Shown piece by piece: positions 6,900 through 13,761 of a DNA stretch of 18,916 nucleotides (the first letter of the stretch is position 1; each line of letters starts with the position of its first letter). Under the pieces are notes generated by a model. The model did not search any database. It had not been told where the DNA came from and saw nothing but the letters and a program-made list of their open reading frames with translations. The translations under genes were made by a program, and so were the position numbers. The DNA lies in contig JBAWVO010000106.1 in NCBI GenBank assembly GCA_037147235.1, positions 1 to 18,916 of the forward strand. Direction: 5' to 3'. The DNA comes from JANXQG01 sp037147235. GTDB lineage: Bacteria; Planctomycetota; Planctomycetia; Pirellulales; Thermoguttaceae.

Positions 6900-8381
6900 A
6901 TGAAACAGTTTTCGCTTCCCAAGATCACCTTCTGGCGTGTTCTCGGAATACTATTGATTGCGGCAGGTATTTATTCGGCAGTCTACCGGTTCGTGTATGG
7001 ACTTGGCGCTGCGACGAATCTCAGTGATGACGTTCCCTGGGGCTTGTGGATCGGCTTTGACGTCCTCAGTGGCGTCGGACTTGCTGGCGGCGGATTTGTT
7101 CTTTGCGCTATCGTCTACCTCTTTAACATTCAACGGTTCAAACCGATCGTGCGGCCCGCCGTGCTTACGGCGTTTTTGGGATACATTTTCGTCAATTGCG
7201 CGTTGATCCTCGACTTGGGAAAACCGCTTCATATCTGGCATGCGATGGTCATGTGGAACCCGCACTCCGTGCTCTTCGAGGTGGCTTGGTGCGTCATGCT
7301 CTATACCACGGTGCTCGCGTTGGAGTTCAGTCCCGTGGTTCTTGAGAAGTTCAAGTTCACCGGGTTATTAAAAGTGGTAAAAGCCATTACCCTTCCTCTC
7401 GTACTCGTTGGAGTGCTTCTCTCGACGCTGCATCAATCATCGCTGGGCTCTCTCTTTCTGATCGTGCCGAACAAGCTGCATCCTTTCTGGTACTCACCGA
7501 TGCTGCCGGTATTTTTCTTTCTTTCGGCCCTTGCCGTCGGCGCGGGCATGACGATCGTGGAATCGTTCTTGAGCGCGCGTGCTTTCCAGCGCGCGCTGGA
7601 GACGCCCCTGCTACGAGAACTTGCCCGCCTCATGGTCGTGGTTCTTCTCGTCTATGCAACGGCAAAGATACTGGACTTCGGACATCGCGGCGTCTTATCG
7701 ATGGTGTTCAACGGATCGCTCGCGGCAACGCTGCTCTGGATTGAGCTAGGTTTGTTCATCGTTGTGCCGGTAATTATCTTGAGCATTCCGAGGCTCGCTC
7801 GAAATCAGGTTGGGTTGTTCGTCGGGGCGGTCTCCGTGGTGCTTGGCTTTGTGATGAATCGTCTGAACGTCAGTGTCACGGGAATGGAGGCAAGTTTGCG
7901 GACGGGCTATTTTCCCAGTCTCATGGAGTTGTCGATCACCGCCGGCCTCGTTGCGCTCGGGTTCTGGATATTCGCTCTTGCGGTGAAATATTTTCCTGTC
8001 TTTGCCGAACCTCATGATGCTGCCGCGGTTCAAATACCGCCGGCACTGACGTCCACCGCGGCACCTAACGGCATCATCAACTGGCCTCTGCTCTTGCGTG
8101 GCTCGCATTTTGCCGAGCATCGGGCCAGGATCGAAGCCCCTTACCGGTGTTCGGCTACGGGGCTCAGCTCGCCCACGGCCCAGGATTACGAGGAGATGAT
8201 CCGGGTGACCGAGCAAATGAAAGCAGTCCTCAAGCAGATTTCTGCCCAGATTTCTGCCCGTGATTACCTGAACACGGAAGCACGTCTCGATCAGTTCGCT
8301 GCCAAAGTCCGGTCGCGCATCGCGATCCACACGCCCAAGGCCACACCAACGGCACCTGCCGCAAGTCTTGCGGCCAACTGA
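6900..8381 (+). CDS. HybB/NrfD-family integral membrane quinone-interacting subunit
   Basis: This is a polytopic inner-membrane protein of about 493 aa with roughly 9-10 hydrophobic helices in its first ~375 residues. It matches HybB-type members of the NrfD/PsrC family: YGLGAATNLSDDVPWGLWIG, a Gly-rich GVGLAGGGF, DLGKPLHIW, HSVLFEVAWCVMLYTTVL and STLHQSSLGSLFLIVPNKLH are all visible. This family exchanges electrons with quinones through an attached Fe-S subunit, here the upstream gene (gap about 60 nt). A soluble tail of about 115 residues follows the last helix, beyond the ~390-aa length of E. coli HybB; it is Ala/Pro-rich with an amphipathic stretch and a perfect 12-bp tandem duplication (8236-8259) encoding QISA twice. 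The ATG at 6900 is preferred because AAGGA lies 6 nt upstream; the in-frame ATG at 6894 is the alternative. Confidence 0.88.
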   Translation: MKQFSLPKITFWRVLGILLIAAGIYSAVYRFVYGLGAATNLSDDVPWGLWIGFDVLSGVGLAGGGFVLCAIVYLFNIQRFKPIVRPAVLTAFLGYIFVNCALILDLGKPLHIWHAMVMWNPHSVLFEVAWCVMLYTTVLALEFSPVVLEKFKFTGLLKVVKAITLPLVLVGVLLSTLHQSSLGSLFLIVPNKLHPFWYSPMLPVFFFLSALAVGAGMTIVESFLSARAFQRALETPLLRELARLMVVVLLVYATAKILDFGHRGVLSMVFNGSLAATLLWIELGLFIVVPVIILSIPRLARNQVGLFVGAVSVVLGFVMNRLNVSVTGMEASLRTGYFPSLMELSITAGLVALGFWIFALAVKYFPVFAEPHDAAAVQIPPALTSTAAPNGIINWPLLLRGSHFAEHRARIEAPYRCSATGLSSPTAQDYEEMIRVTEQMKAVLKQISAQISARDYLNTEARLDQFAAKVRSRIAIHTPKATPTAPAASLAAN

Positions 8382-8471
8382 GGAGAATAGATCAAGAGTG
8401 GGCCTTGCGAACTCGTGCTAAAGCACTTGTCCTTACCCACAATTCCGTGGCAGGAGGTGGTCGATCATGTG

Positions 8472-8492
8472 AGGGGCATTTATGCCCCTTTT
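8472..8492 (+). terminator. Terminator-like hairpin after the hybB-like gene
   Basis: AGGGGCA (8472-8478), a 4-nt loop, TGCCCCT (8483-8489) and TTT follow the hybB-like stop by about 90 nt. A second small hairpin, CCGCC-GAA-GGCGG, lies at 8493-8505. The layout fits intrinsic termination, which would separate the HybAB-like unit from the cytochrome/porin pair, but the T tract is short. Confidence 0.5.
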
Positions 8493-8580
8493 CCGCCGAA
8501 GGCGGTATTAGGCCCGTGCTTTAACCTACGGACACGGAGCGGCATGCAAATATTGCCTCGCGTAGCCTGAATGTTTTCAA

Positions 8581-8668
8581 TCGTCGCTACGCGACGAACA
8601 GGTGACGGAATGCCTCAGACCGTGGGTTAAAAACCCACGGCTACCATCAGGGCGTCGCTACGCGACGA
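8581..8668. repeat. Cluster of palindromic repeats between the two redox units
   Basis: Two near-identical palindromes, CGTCGCTACGCGACGA (8582-8597 and 8653-8668), flank a perfect 9-bp-stem hairpin, CCGTGGGTT-AAA-AACCCACGG (8620-8640). The arrangement is symmetrical in kind and looks like a dispersed REP/MITE-type element rather than coding sequence. With only two repeat copies it is not a CRISPR array. Possible roles are mRNA stabilisation, termination or simply a mobile repeat; none is shown. Confidence 0.65.
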
Positions 8669-9051
8669 GTGGCAGCTTTCTACCAATGGAATGAAATCCG
8701 ACCGTTCCACCGATACCAATTTTCCACCCACCAAGCTGCTCTTGTACACACCAAGGCAACGATCTTTCCTACATTCACTATCCATCCCATTCTTTCGGCG
8801 CGCCTTGTTCCGGTTAGTCAAACCTTACCGATTACGCAAGGTTTAATGGCATTTATTGTAGTTTCAGCCTGGGAATTGCGATAAAGCCAATAGAAACCTT
8901 TACGTCTACGAAGACTTTTTGTATTGCGTAGTTTGTATCGGCGGTAAATCTTTTCTAAATTCGGCTCGTTAACACAGCCCCAGCCCTGTCATGGATCACG
9001 ACCGGACCGTTGCTGGCTACTATTTCGCGACAACCGCAAGGAGGCGGCAGC
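8669..9051 (+). other. Upstream region of the 14-heme cytochrome gene
   Basis: About 380 bp without a supported gene. It contains a 7-bp-stem inverted repeat, AAACCTT / AAGGTTT (8820-8844, 11-nt loop), and a relatively AT-rich stretch from 8840 to 8970 that is the likely promoter region for the cytochrome/porin pair. No -35/-10 pair stood out. Short frames here show no domain. Confidence 0.4.
9038..9044 (+). promoter_or_regulatory. Ribosome binding site fixing the start of the 14-heme cytochrome
   Basis: AAGGAGG lies 7 nt before the ATG at 9052. It argues for that ATG and against an upstream in-frame TTG at 9010. Confidence 0.8.
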
Positions 9052-10533
9052 ATGCGCACCGGAATGGGCAACAGGGTATCACGGCATGTTTTCGTATTAA
9101 GACTAAGACTTGTGGTGGTGAGTTTATTTTTTTTGGGAATGGCTTCCTGTCATTCTCAGCATCAGCCCACGGTTCGCAGCGAGCCGAGTCTGGATCCCGG
9201 CTGGCCAAAACCCAACCCTTTCTTCACCCAGGTTTCGTACAAGGCGGTGAAGGCTGAACTACCGAAATATGCGGATGCGGACTATGCCCATGACGATTCG
9301 GGGTGCGCGGATTGTCACAAAGCCTACGTGAAGACGTTTGCCACAAACGTGCATCGTGGCGAAAGCTGCGAATCGTGCCACGGACCCGCGAGCAAACACG
9401 CGGAAGAGGGGGAGCCGGGGCTGCTATTCCGCTTCAGCAAGATCAAGGATCCGGTGCTGCTGGCGGAAGCCTGCTTGCGGTGCCACGAGCAAAACCAGTG
9501 CGCGGAAGTCACACGCTGGCGAACTTCAAAACACGCCAATTCCGGCGTGACCTGCGTGTCATGCCATCGCGTCCATTACAACGTGCTGCCAGGAACCCCA
9601 GCGACCAATGTCTCCAAGGACACTGCCCACCAGTCGCACGGCTCGAGCATAAAGCTGACCGCACACAATGCACCGGTGGAGGAGAACCCGGCACCCGCCA
9701 AGGCCAAGTTGCCTTCGTTGCGGGGTACGTCCAACCATCTGAACGCCATGTCGCCGAATGTCTGCTATCGCTGTCACGGAGAAATGGCCGACCTCTCGAA
9801 GATTGCCGGCCCGCACCAGATCGGCGGGCCGAACGGATTCAACTGCACAACGTGCCACGAAGCACATGGGCAACTCAAGGAGTCTTCGCGGACGGAGTTG
9901 TGCCTCAGTTGCCATAAAGGCACGCCTACCATGGCTTGGCACTCGTCCCTTCACGAGCGCAGCGGAGTGGCCTGCACGGACTGCCACAATCCACATCCCT
10001 CGGCTCGCGTGCCGCAGACGGTCAACATCGACCACTATCAGGTGAATCGTCCCAAACGTCTGGCTATGTCGGTGCAGGAACCGGAGGTTTGCTTCAAATG
10101 CCACGCGAAAATTTATGGTCTCACCGACATGCCTTCACACCACCCCATCAAGGAAGGGAAGATGGTCTGTTCCGACTGTCACGACGTGCATGGCGAAGCG
10201 TTGGGAAACCTGAAAGAGGAAACCGTCAACATGGTATGCTACCGATGCCATGCGGAGAAGCAGGGGCCATTTGCCTACGAGCATCCGCCCGTGACGGAGC
10301 GATGCACGATTTGCCACGAGTCGCATGGCACCGTGGCAGATAATCTGTTGCGTCAGCCGGCAACCTTCCTCTGCCTGAGGTGTCATGCCGGCCATCACAA
10401 CCGCCAACGGGACTTGCAGAACAAACCGGTGTTCAAGAAGGAGCTTTACACGGATTGCTTGTCGTGCCATGGCGAAATCCACGGCTCGGACCGACCGTCC
10501 TCCGCCGGTGTGGGGGGGCGATTCACCCGATAG
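9052..10533 (+). CDS. 14-heme MtrA/DmsE-family c-type cytochrome
   Basis: This 493-aa exported multiheme cytochrome has CxxCH motifs starting at residues 85, 106, 141, 168, 238, 265, 284, 308, 347, 373, 396, 418, 441 and 469. MtrA/DmsE proteins have ten and are about 330 aa long. The first four (second is CESCHGPAS) and last six (CYRCHAEKQGPFAYEHPPV, CTICHESHG, CLSCHGEIHGSDRPS) follow the MtrA order closely; the middle four are extra. The N-terminus is basic then hydrophobic and ends LGMASC, so it is a signal peptide and perhaps a lipobox with Cys33. Family members form a heme wire inside an MtrB barrel and carry electrons across the outer membrane. The next gene, 28 nt downstream, encodes that barrel. 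The start is set by AAGGAGG. Family is very secure; electron direction and terminal partner are unknown. Confidence 0.93.
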   Translation: MRTGMGNRVSRHVFVLRLRLVVVSLFFLGMASCHSQHQPTVRSEPSLDPGWPKPNPFFTQVSYKAVKAELPKYADADYAHDDSGCADCHKAYVKTFATNVHRGESCESCHGPASKHAEEGEPGLLFRFSKIKDPVLLAEACLRCHEQNQCAEVTRWRTSKHANSGVTCVSCHRVHYNVLPGTPATNVSKDTAHQSHGSSIKLTAHNAPVEENPAPAKAKLPSLRGTSNHLNAMSPNVCYRCHGEMADLSKIAGPHQIGGPNGFNCTTCHEAHGQLKESSRTELCLSCHKGTPTMAWHSSLHERSGVACTDCHNPHPSARVPQTVNIDHYQVNRPKRLAMSVQEPEVCFKCHAKIYGLTDMPSHHPIKEGKMVCSDCHDVHGEALGNLKEETVNMVCYRCHAEKQGPFAYEHPPVTERCTICHESHGTVADNLLRQPATFLCLRCHAGHHNRQRDLQNKPVFKKELYTDCLSCHGEIHGSDRPSSAGVGGRFTR

Positions 10534-10561
10534 CGATTTAGTCAGCAACAGGGGGATGGTT

Positions 10562-12727
10562 ATGCTACGAACATTCGCAATTTGTGCCGCGAGCGTATTG
10601 ATTATCGCGGCCTTCAAGATACCGGCTTGGGCGGTCGAAGAACCGCCGCAGGCCGCCAACAAGACATCGCCGGGCATCCCCGTCGCCGAACCCGGCCGCG
10701 TGGACAAGGAACCGCAGCCTTGGTACACCCTAAGCGAAGAATTGGTCGATCCGCCGGTGATTGCGGGCCGGTTCGGCTACTGGGGTTCGCATACTGCCGG
10801 GAATGTGGTCAAGGTAGGCGAGTACCAGGATCTCACGCCCTCGCCCTTCGTCGATATCGACGGACTTCATGGCACGGTGGAGGATACGCTAAATTATACC
10901 TTGACCGAGACCGGCAACGAATCGACCAACGCCAACGTCAACCTCTACAAGTCAGGCGTAACGGCTAACGTCCTCTACGAACGCTACCCGCATCAACTGG
11001 ATCACGACCCCTTGAGCCAGTTCACCGACTTCGACGCCAACCCGAAACCTGGTTTCAACCCGACCATCGTCATCAAGCAGGATCTCAACGTCGGGAAAGA
11101 CTACGCCATCCGCGTTCAAGAAGTGAAGGCCAACTTCAAGGGCAGACTGACCGAGAACCTCAAGGTCCGCCTGGACGTGTTTGGAATGGACAAGGAAGGC
11201 GAACGCCAGGCACGGGGTTCGACTCTCTGTTTTCAGGACCAGGGCAATCCCCAGCACTTTAAGGGAAGCCATTGTCACGTTCTCAGCCAGTCGCAGAGCA
11301 TCGATTGGCAGACCCTGGAGGTCAAGCCGGCCGTGGAATGGAAACTCGGGTCCGTGATCGTCGAGTACTCGCGGCCCATGCGGTCGTTCAGCCAGAATGA
11401 CCAGATCGTTAACCGGCAATACACGGGCGTGGCCCTTGGTTCATTCGAAAGTCCAGTGAGCTTGCCGTACGCTATCGTGCCGAGCAGCTTTACGCAGATC
11501 GATCAACTCAAGGTGGGTGCCGAGGTGACCGACACCAACAAGCTCTATGCCTTCCTTTTCAACGGCAATACGCACAAGGAATCCGGTGCTATGCCGCCGG
11601 ACACGCCCGACCGAGAGAGCAGCCGCAGCTTCCGGGGCGCCGATGTGCGATGGACCAACACCCTGATCGAGAACCTGACCGTTACGAGCTACGGAAGGAT
11701 TATCGAGGAGGACAACCAGCCCGTGGCATTTCCGATTCCCGGCGAGGAAAATACCGACAATCCCGACCAGTTGGATATTCTTGGCGTGCATCCCATCAAC
11801 TATAAGCGGAGCGAAATGGGTTCAAAGTTTCAGTGGCGACCCTTCGGCCGGGGATTTGGACTGGGCGGCTTGGCGATCGACGGCGGCTATGAATACGCCG
11901 TCCTCCACCGCAGCTACGCCTCATTTCCCCTGGAGGGGACGATTATTAACAGGACGAGCCCCACGATCACCGAAGAGAATACCATCAGCCATGCGGTGTC
12001 TTTTGGCCCGTCCGTCCGGTGGTCGCCCCAACTTGACACTTACGTTCGCTATAAGTGGTTCAACTTCCGCACTCCATTGTTCGGCGTGGATGAGGCTCTG
12101 CTCACGACGAACAGCTCGTTGCCGGAGCACGAGAACCTTGTTGAGATCGGCGGCACATGGATGCCCAGCGATCGCGTGCTGCTCAACGGCTGGATTGAAG
12201 TCGATATCCGCCAGAGTTCCGGCCGAGCCATTTTTGACGAGCAGAGCTATCCGATGGGGGTCAACGGCTGGTATCGCCCTACCAACAAGTTGACCATTTC
12301 GGGCGGCTTTGCCTATTATTCAAACTGGATCAACCAGAACATCAACTTTGGCACGCCCAATGACTCCGGCGATCCCGATTTAGGAACCGTCCTCTCGCAG
12401 TGGAATTACGGCAGCCGTGCAGAAGTTTTCAACCTAGGTTGCAGCTACGCCTGTACCAAGCGGCTGAAGCTTGTCAGCTCAACGGAATACGTCAAGGGGA
12501 TCCAATCTGCTTCTCTCGCCTCTGGCCCGGCATTCCTAAGCGATGTACTCTCCTACAGCAAACAGGACGTTCGCACCACGCGCGTGACCGTGGGTGCTGA
12601 TTATCAGTTGAAACCACGGATCGGAACGTACTTTCGCTACCTGTTGTTTGACTACAACGACAGTACGAATAGCTACAAGAGCGGCACATCCAATATGTTC
12701 CTGGGCGGGCTGAGCGCGATCTTCTAA
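10562..12727 (+). CDS. MtrB/PioB-family outer-membrane beta-barrel protein
   Basis: This 721-aa protein has a clean signal peptide (1-24, MLRTFAICAASVLIIAAFKI then PAWA). The rest shows alternating beta-strand patterns, many aromatic residues and a terminal Phe (FLGGLSAIF), as in outer-membrane barrels. The last strands (VGADYQLKPRIGTYFRYLLF, then DYNDSTNSYKSGTSN) match the C-terminal signature of the MtrB/PioB family. Such barrels sheath an MtrA-type cytochrome and open a path for electrons to the cell exterior; its immediate upstream neighbour is the cytochrome it should hold. There is no CxxCH. The start at 10562 is chosen because a G-rich site (AGGGGG, 10550-10555) lies 6 nt upstream and it begins the signal peptide; the frame stays open upstream into the cytochrome gene, but that extension is not signal-like. 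Length is close to MtrB and shorter than PioB. Confidence 0.9.
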   Translation: MLRTFAICAASVLIIAAFKIPAWAVEEPPQAANKTSPGIPVAEPGRVDKEPQPWYTLSEELVDPPVIAGRFGYWGSHTAGNVVKVGEYQDLTPSPFVDIDGLHGTVEDTLNYTLTETGNESTNANVNLYKSGVTANVLYERYPHQLDHDPLSQFTDFDANPKPGFNPTIVIKQDLNVGKDYAIRVQEVKANFKGRLTENLKVRLDVFGMDKEGERQARGSTLCFQDQGNPQHFKGSHCHVLSQSQSIDWQTLEVKPAVEWKLGSVIVEYSRPMRSFSQNDQIVNRQYTGVALGSFESPVSLPYAIVPSSFTQIDQLKVGAEVTDTNKLYAFLFNGNTHKESGAMPPDTPDRESSRSFRGADVRWTNTLIENLTVTSYGRIIEEDNQPVAFPIPGEENTDNPDQLDILGVHPINYKRSEMGSKFQWRPFGRGFGLGGLAIDGGYEYAVLHRSYASFPLEGTIINRTSPTITEENTISHAVSFGPSVRWSPQLDTYVRYKWFNFRTPLFGVDEALLTTNSSLPEHENLVEIGGTWMPSDRVLLNGWIEVDIRQSSGRAIFDEQSYPMGVNGWYRPTNKLTISGGFAYYSNWINQNINFGTPNDSGDPDLGTVLSQWNYGSRAEVFNLGCSYACTKRLKLVSSTEYVKGIQSASLASGPAFLSDVLSYSKQDVRTTRVTVGADYQLKPRIGTYFRYLLFDYNDSTNSYKSGTSNMFLGGLSAIF

Positions 12728-12736
12728 CGAGTGCAG

Positions 12737-12847
12737 CAACGATTCACCCTGGTCGTACATGGGAATCGCCAGCAACGAACGGCTGCCGTCGAGGTATTCC
12801 GCTGCGGACTCGTCGGCATCCCAGGCCAGATCTTCGATCAGTAGTGC
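12737..12847 (-). pseudogene. Remnant of a GAF-domain protein
   Basis: On the minus strand about 37 codons read like the middle of a GAF domain (ALLIEDLAWD, then GSRSLLAIPMYDQGESL), of the kind found in planctomycete sensor or phosphatase proteins. Nothing continues it: the upstream side is cut at the direct repeat at 12842, and the downstream side runs into the antisense of the barrel gene. It is best read as a leftover of a destroyed gene. Recognition rests on a short stretch, so confidence is moderate. Confidence 0.5.
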
Positions 12848-12877
12848 CTTGTGTCCCAAACGACAAGTAAGGAGGAA
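12842..12877 (+). repeat. Left 36-bp direct repeat flanking the zwf-pgl block
   Basis: The core reads CCTTGTGTCCCAAACGACAA, followed by GTAAGGAGGAA. It matches the copy at 18080-18115 in 31 of 36 positions and in the same orientation. The core holds a short internal inversion, CTTGT / ACAAG. It lies exactly at the broken end of the GAF remnant. The following stretch to pgl (12878-12973) holds only a small palindrome, AAGGTA-CT-TACCTT (12883-12896). Confidence 0.75.
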
Positions 12878-12973
12878 ATTGTAAGGTACTTACCTTGAAA
12901 GAAAAAAGGCCGACGGCATCGTGTATCGCGAAATATATGCTGAAGTGCCCCCATCCCCGCGATCACCCGTTCT

Positions 12974-13747
12974 CTAGGATTGGTGATTTCCGGTGACTTT
13001 TAGCAATTGCCCTGCATTCCGGTCGGTGATCCACGTGAGCGTTCCGCCCGAGGGATGAACTCCGGCCGCCGGCCGAACGGTCGGACTCGCGTTTCCTTCG
13101 AGGACCTCATAAAGGGCAGTCGCTTTCTCTTCTCCGGCCACGACAAACAGTACTTGCCTGGCAGAGTTGATCGCTGGGTAGGTCAACGTGACACGGTCTA
13201 CCGAAGGAGGCAGCAAACCTGGCGGGCTCCATGTCGCCCAAGTTTCTTTGACGTCCAGTGCCCTGGCATTGGGAAAGAGCGAGGCGGTATGGCCATCCTC
13301 GCCCATTCCCAACAGAACCAGATCAAAGCGATCTGAGGCGTTGTGTGGATCTGCGGCGAAGAATCGCGTCAACTCGGCATTGTATTCTGCCGCGGCTGCG
13401 GCGGCGCTCCGCCCATCAGTACGTACCGCAAAGACCTGTGTTGCCGGAATGGGGACTCGGTCCAGCAACGTGCGTCGCGCCATCGCGAAATTATTGCGGG
13501 GATCGACGGCCGGCACCATTCGTTCGTCGCCAAGGAAGACAAAGACTTTAGACCAATCGATCGCTATTGCCCGATTGGCCTGGGAAAGAAGCGAATAGGC
13601 CTTTTCAGGCGTTCTCCCGCCCGAAAGGACGAAAAGGAAACGACCACGTTCCCTGATCGCCGCTGCGGCGGCATCAACGATCGTGTCCGCCGTTCGCAAC
13701 GCGAGGTCGTTCGGGGATTCACAAATAGTTACGGCGGTTGTCGGCAT
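12974..13747 (-). CDS. pgl: 6-phosphogluconolactonase
   Basis: This 257-aa cytoplasmic enzyme hydrolyses 6-phosphogluconolactone to 6-phosphogluconate, the second step of the oxidative pentose phosphate pathway. Family motifs are clear: LSGGRTPEKA (41-50), FLGDERMVP (71-79) with nearby NNF, LLGMGEDGHTASLFP (145-159), and RVTLTYPAINSARQVLFVVA towards the end. The length fits the DevB/SOL type. The ATG at 13747 is chosen: it lies 14 nt after the stop of the upstream glucosidase and begins the natural N-terminus (MPTTAVTICESP). A start at 13807 is open but would overlap the glucosidase end. No strong Shine-Dalgarno is visible, so translation may be coupled. It is the last gene of a zwf-glucosidase-pgl run and supplies the reaction that follows zwf. 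Confidence 0.93.
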   Translation of the reverse strand: MPTTAVTICESPNDLALRTADTIVDAAAAAIRERGRFLFVLSGGRTPEKAYSLLSQANRAIAIDWSKVFVFLGDERMVPAVDPRNNFAMARRTLLDRVPIPATQVFAVRTDGRSAAAAAAEYNAELTRFFAADPHNASDRFDLVLLGMGEDGHTASLFPNARALDVKETWATWSPPGLLPPSVDRVTLTYPAINSARQVLFVVAGEEKATALYEVLEGNASPTVRPAAGVHPSGGTLTWITDRNAGQLLKVTGNHQS

Positions 13748-13761
13748 TGGTCTAGGAATGG

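Noticed and set aside
6074..8381. Group 1 NiFe hydrogenase operon
   Set aside because: Only HybA- and HybB-like proteins are present; no large or small hydrogenase subunit or maturation gene is in the window.
8581..8668. Possible CRISPR array
   Set aside because: Only two palindromic copies with one different hairpin between them; no regular spacers and no cas genes.
9010..9051. Upstream TTG start for the multiheme cytochrome
   Set aside because: It would add 14 residues before the basic start of the signal peptide, while the ATG at 9052 has an ideal AAGGAGG.
10385..10561. Upstream extension of the barrel protein into the cytochrome gene
   Set aside because: The extension is a frame shadow of the cytochrome coding sequence; a ribosome site and signal peptide begin at 10562.
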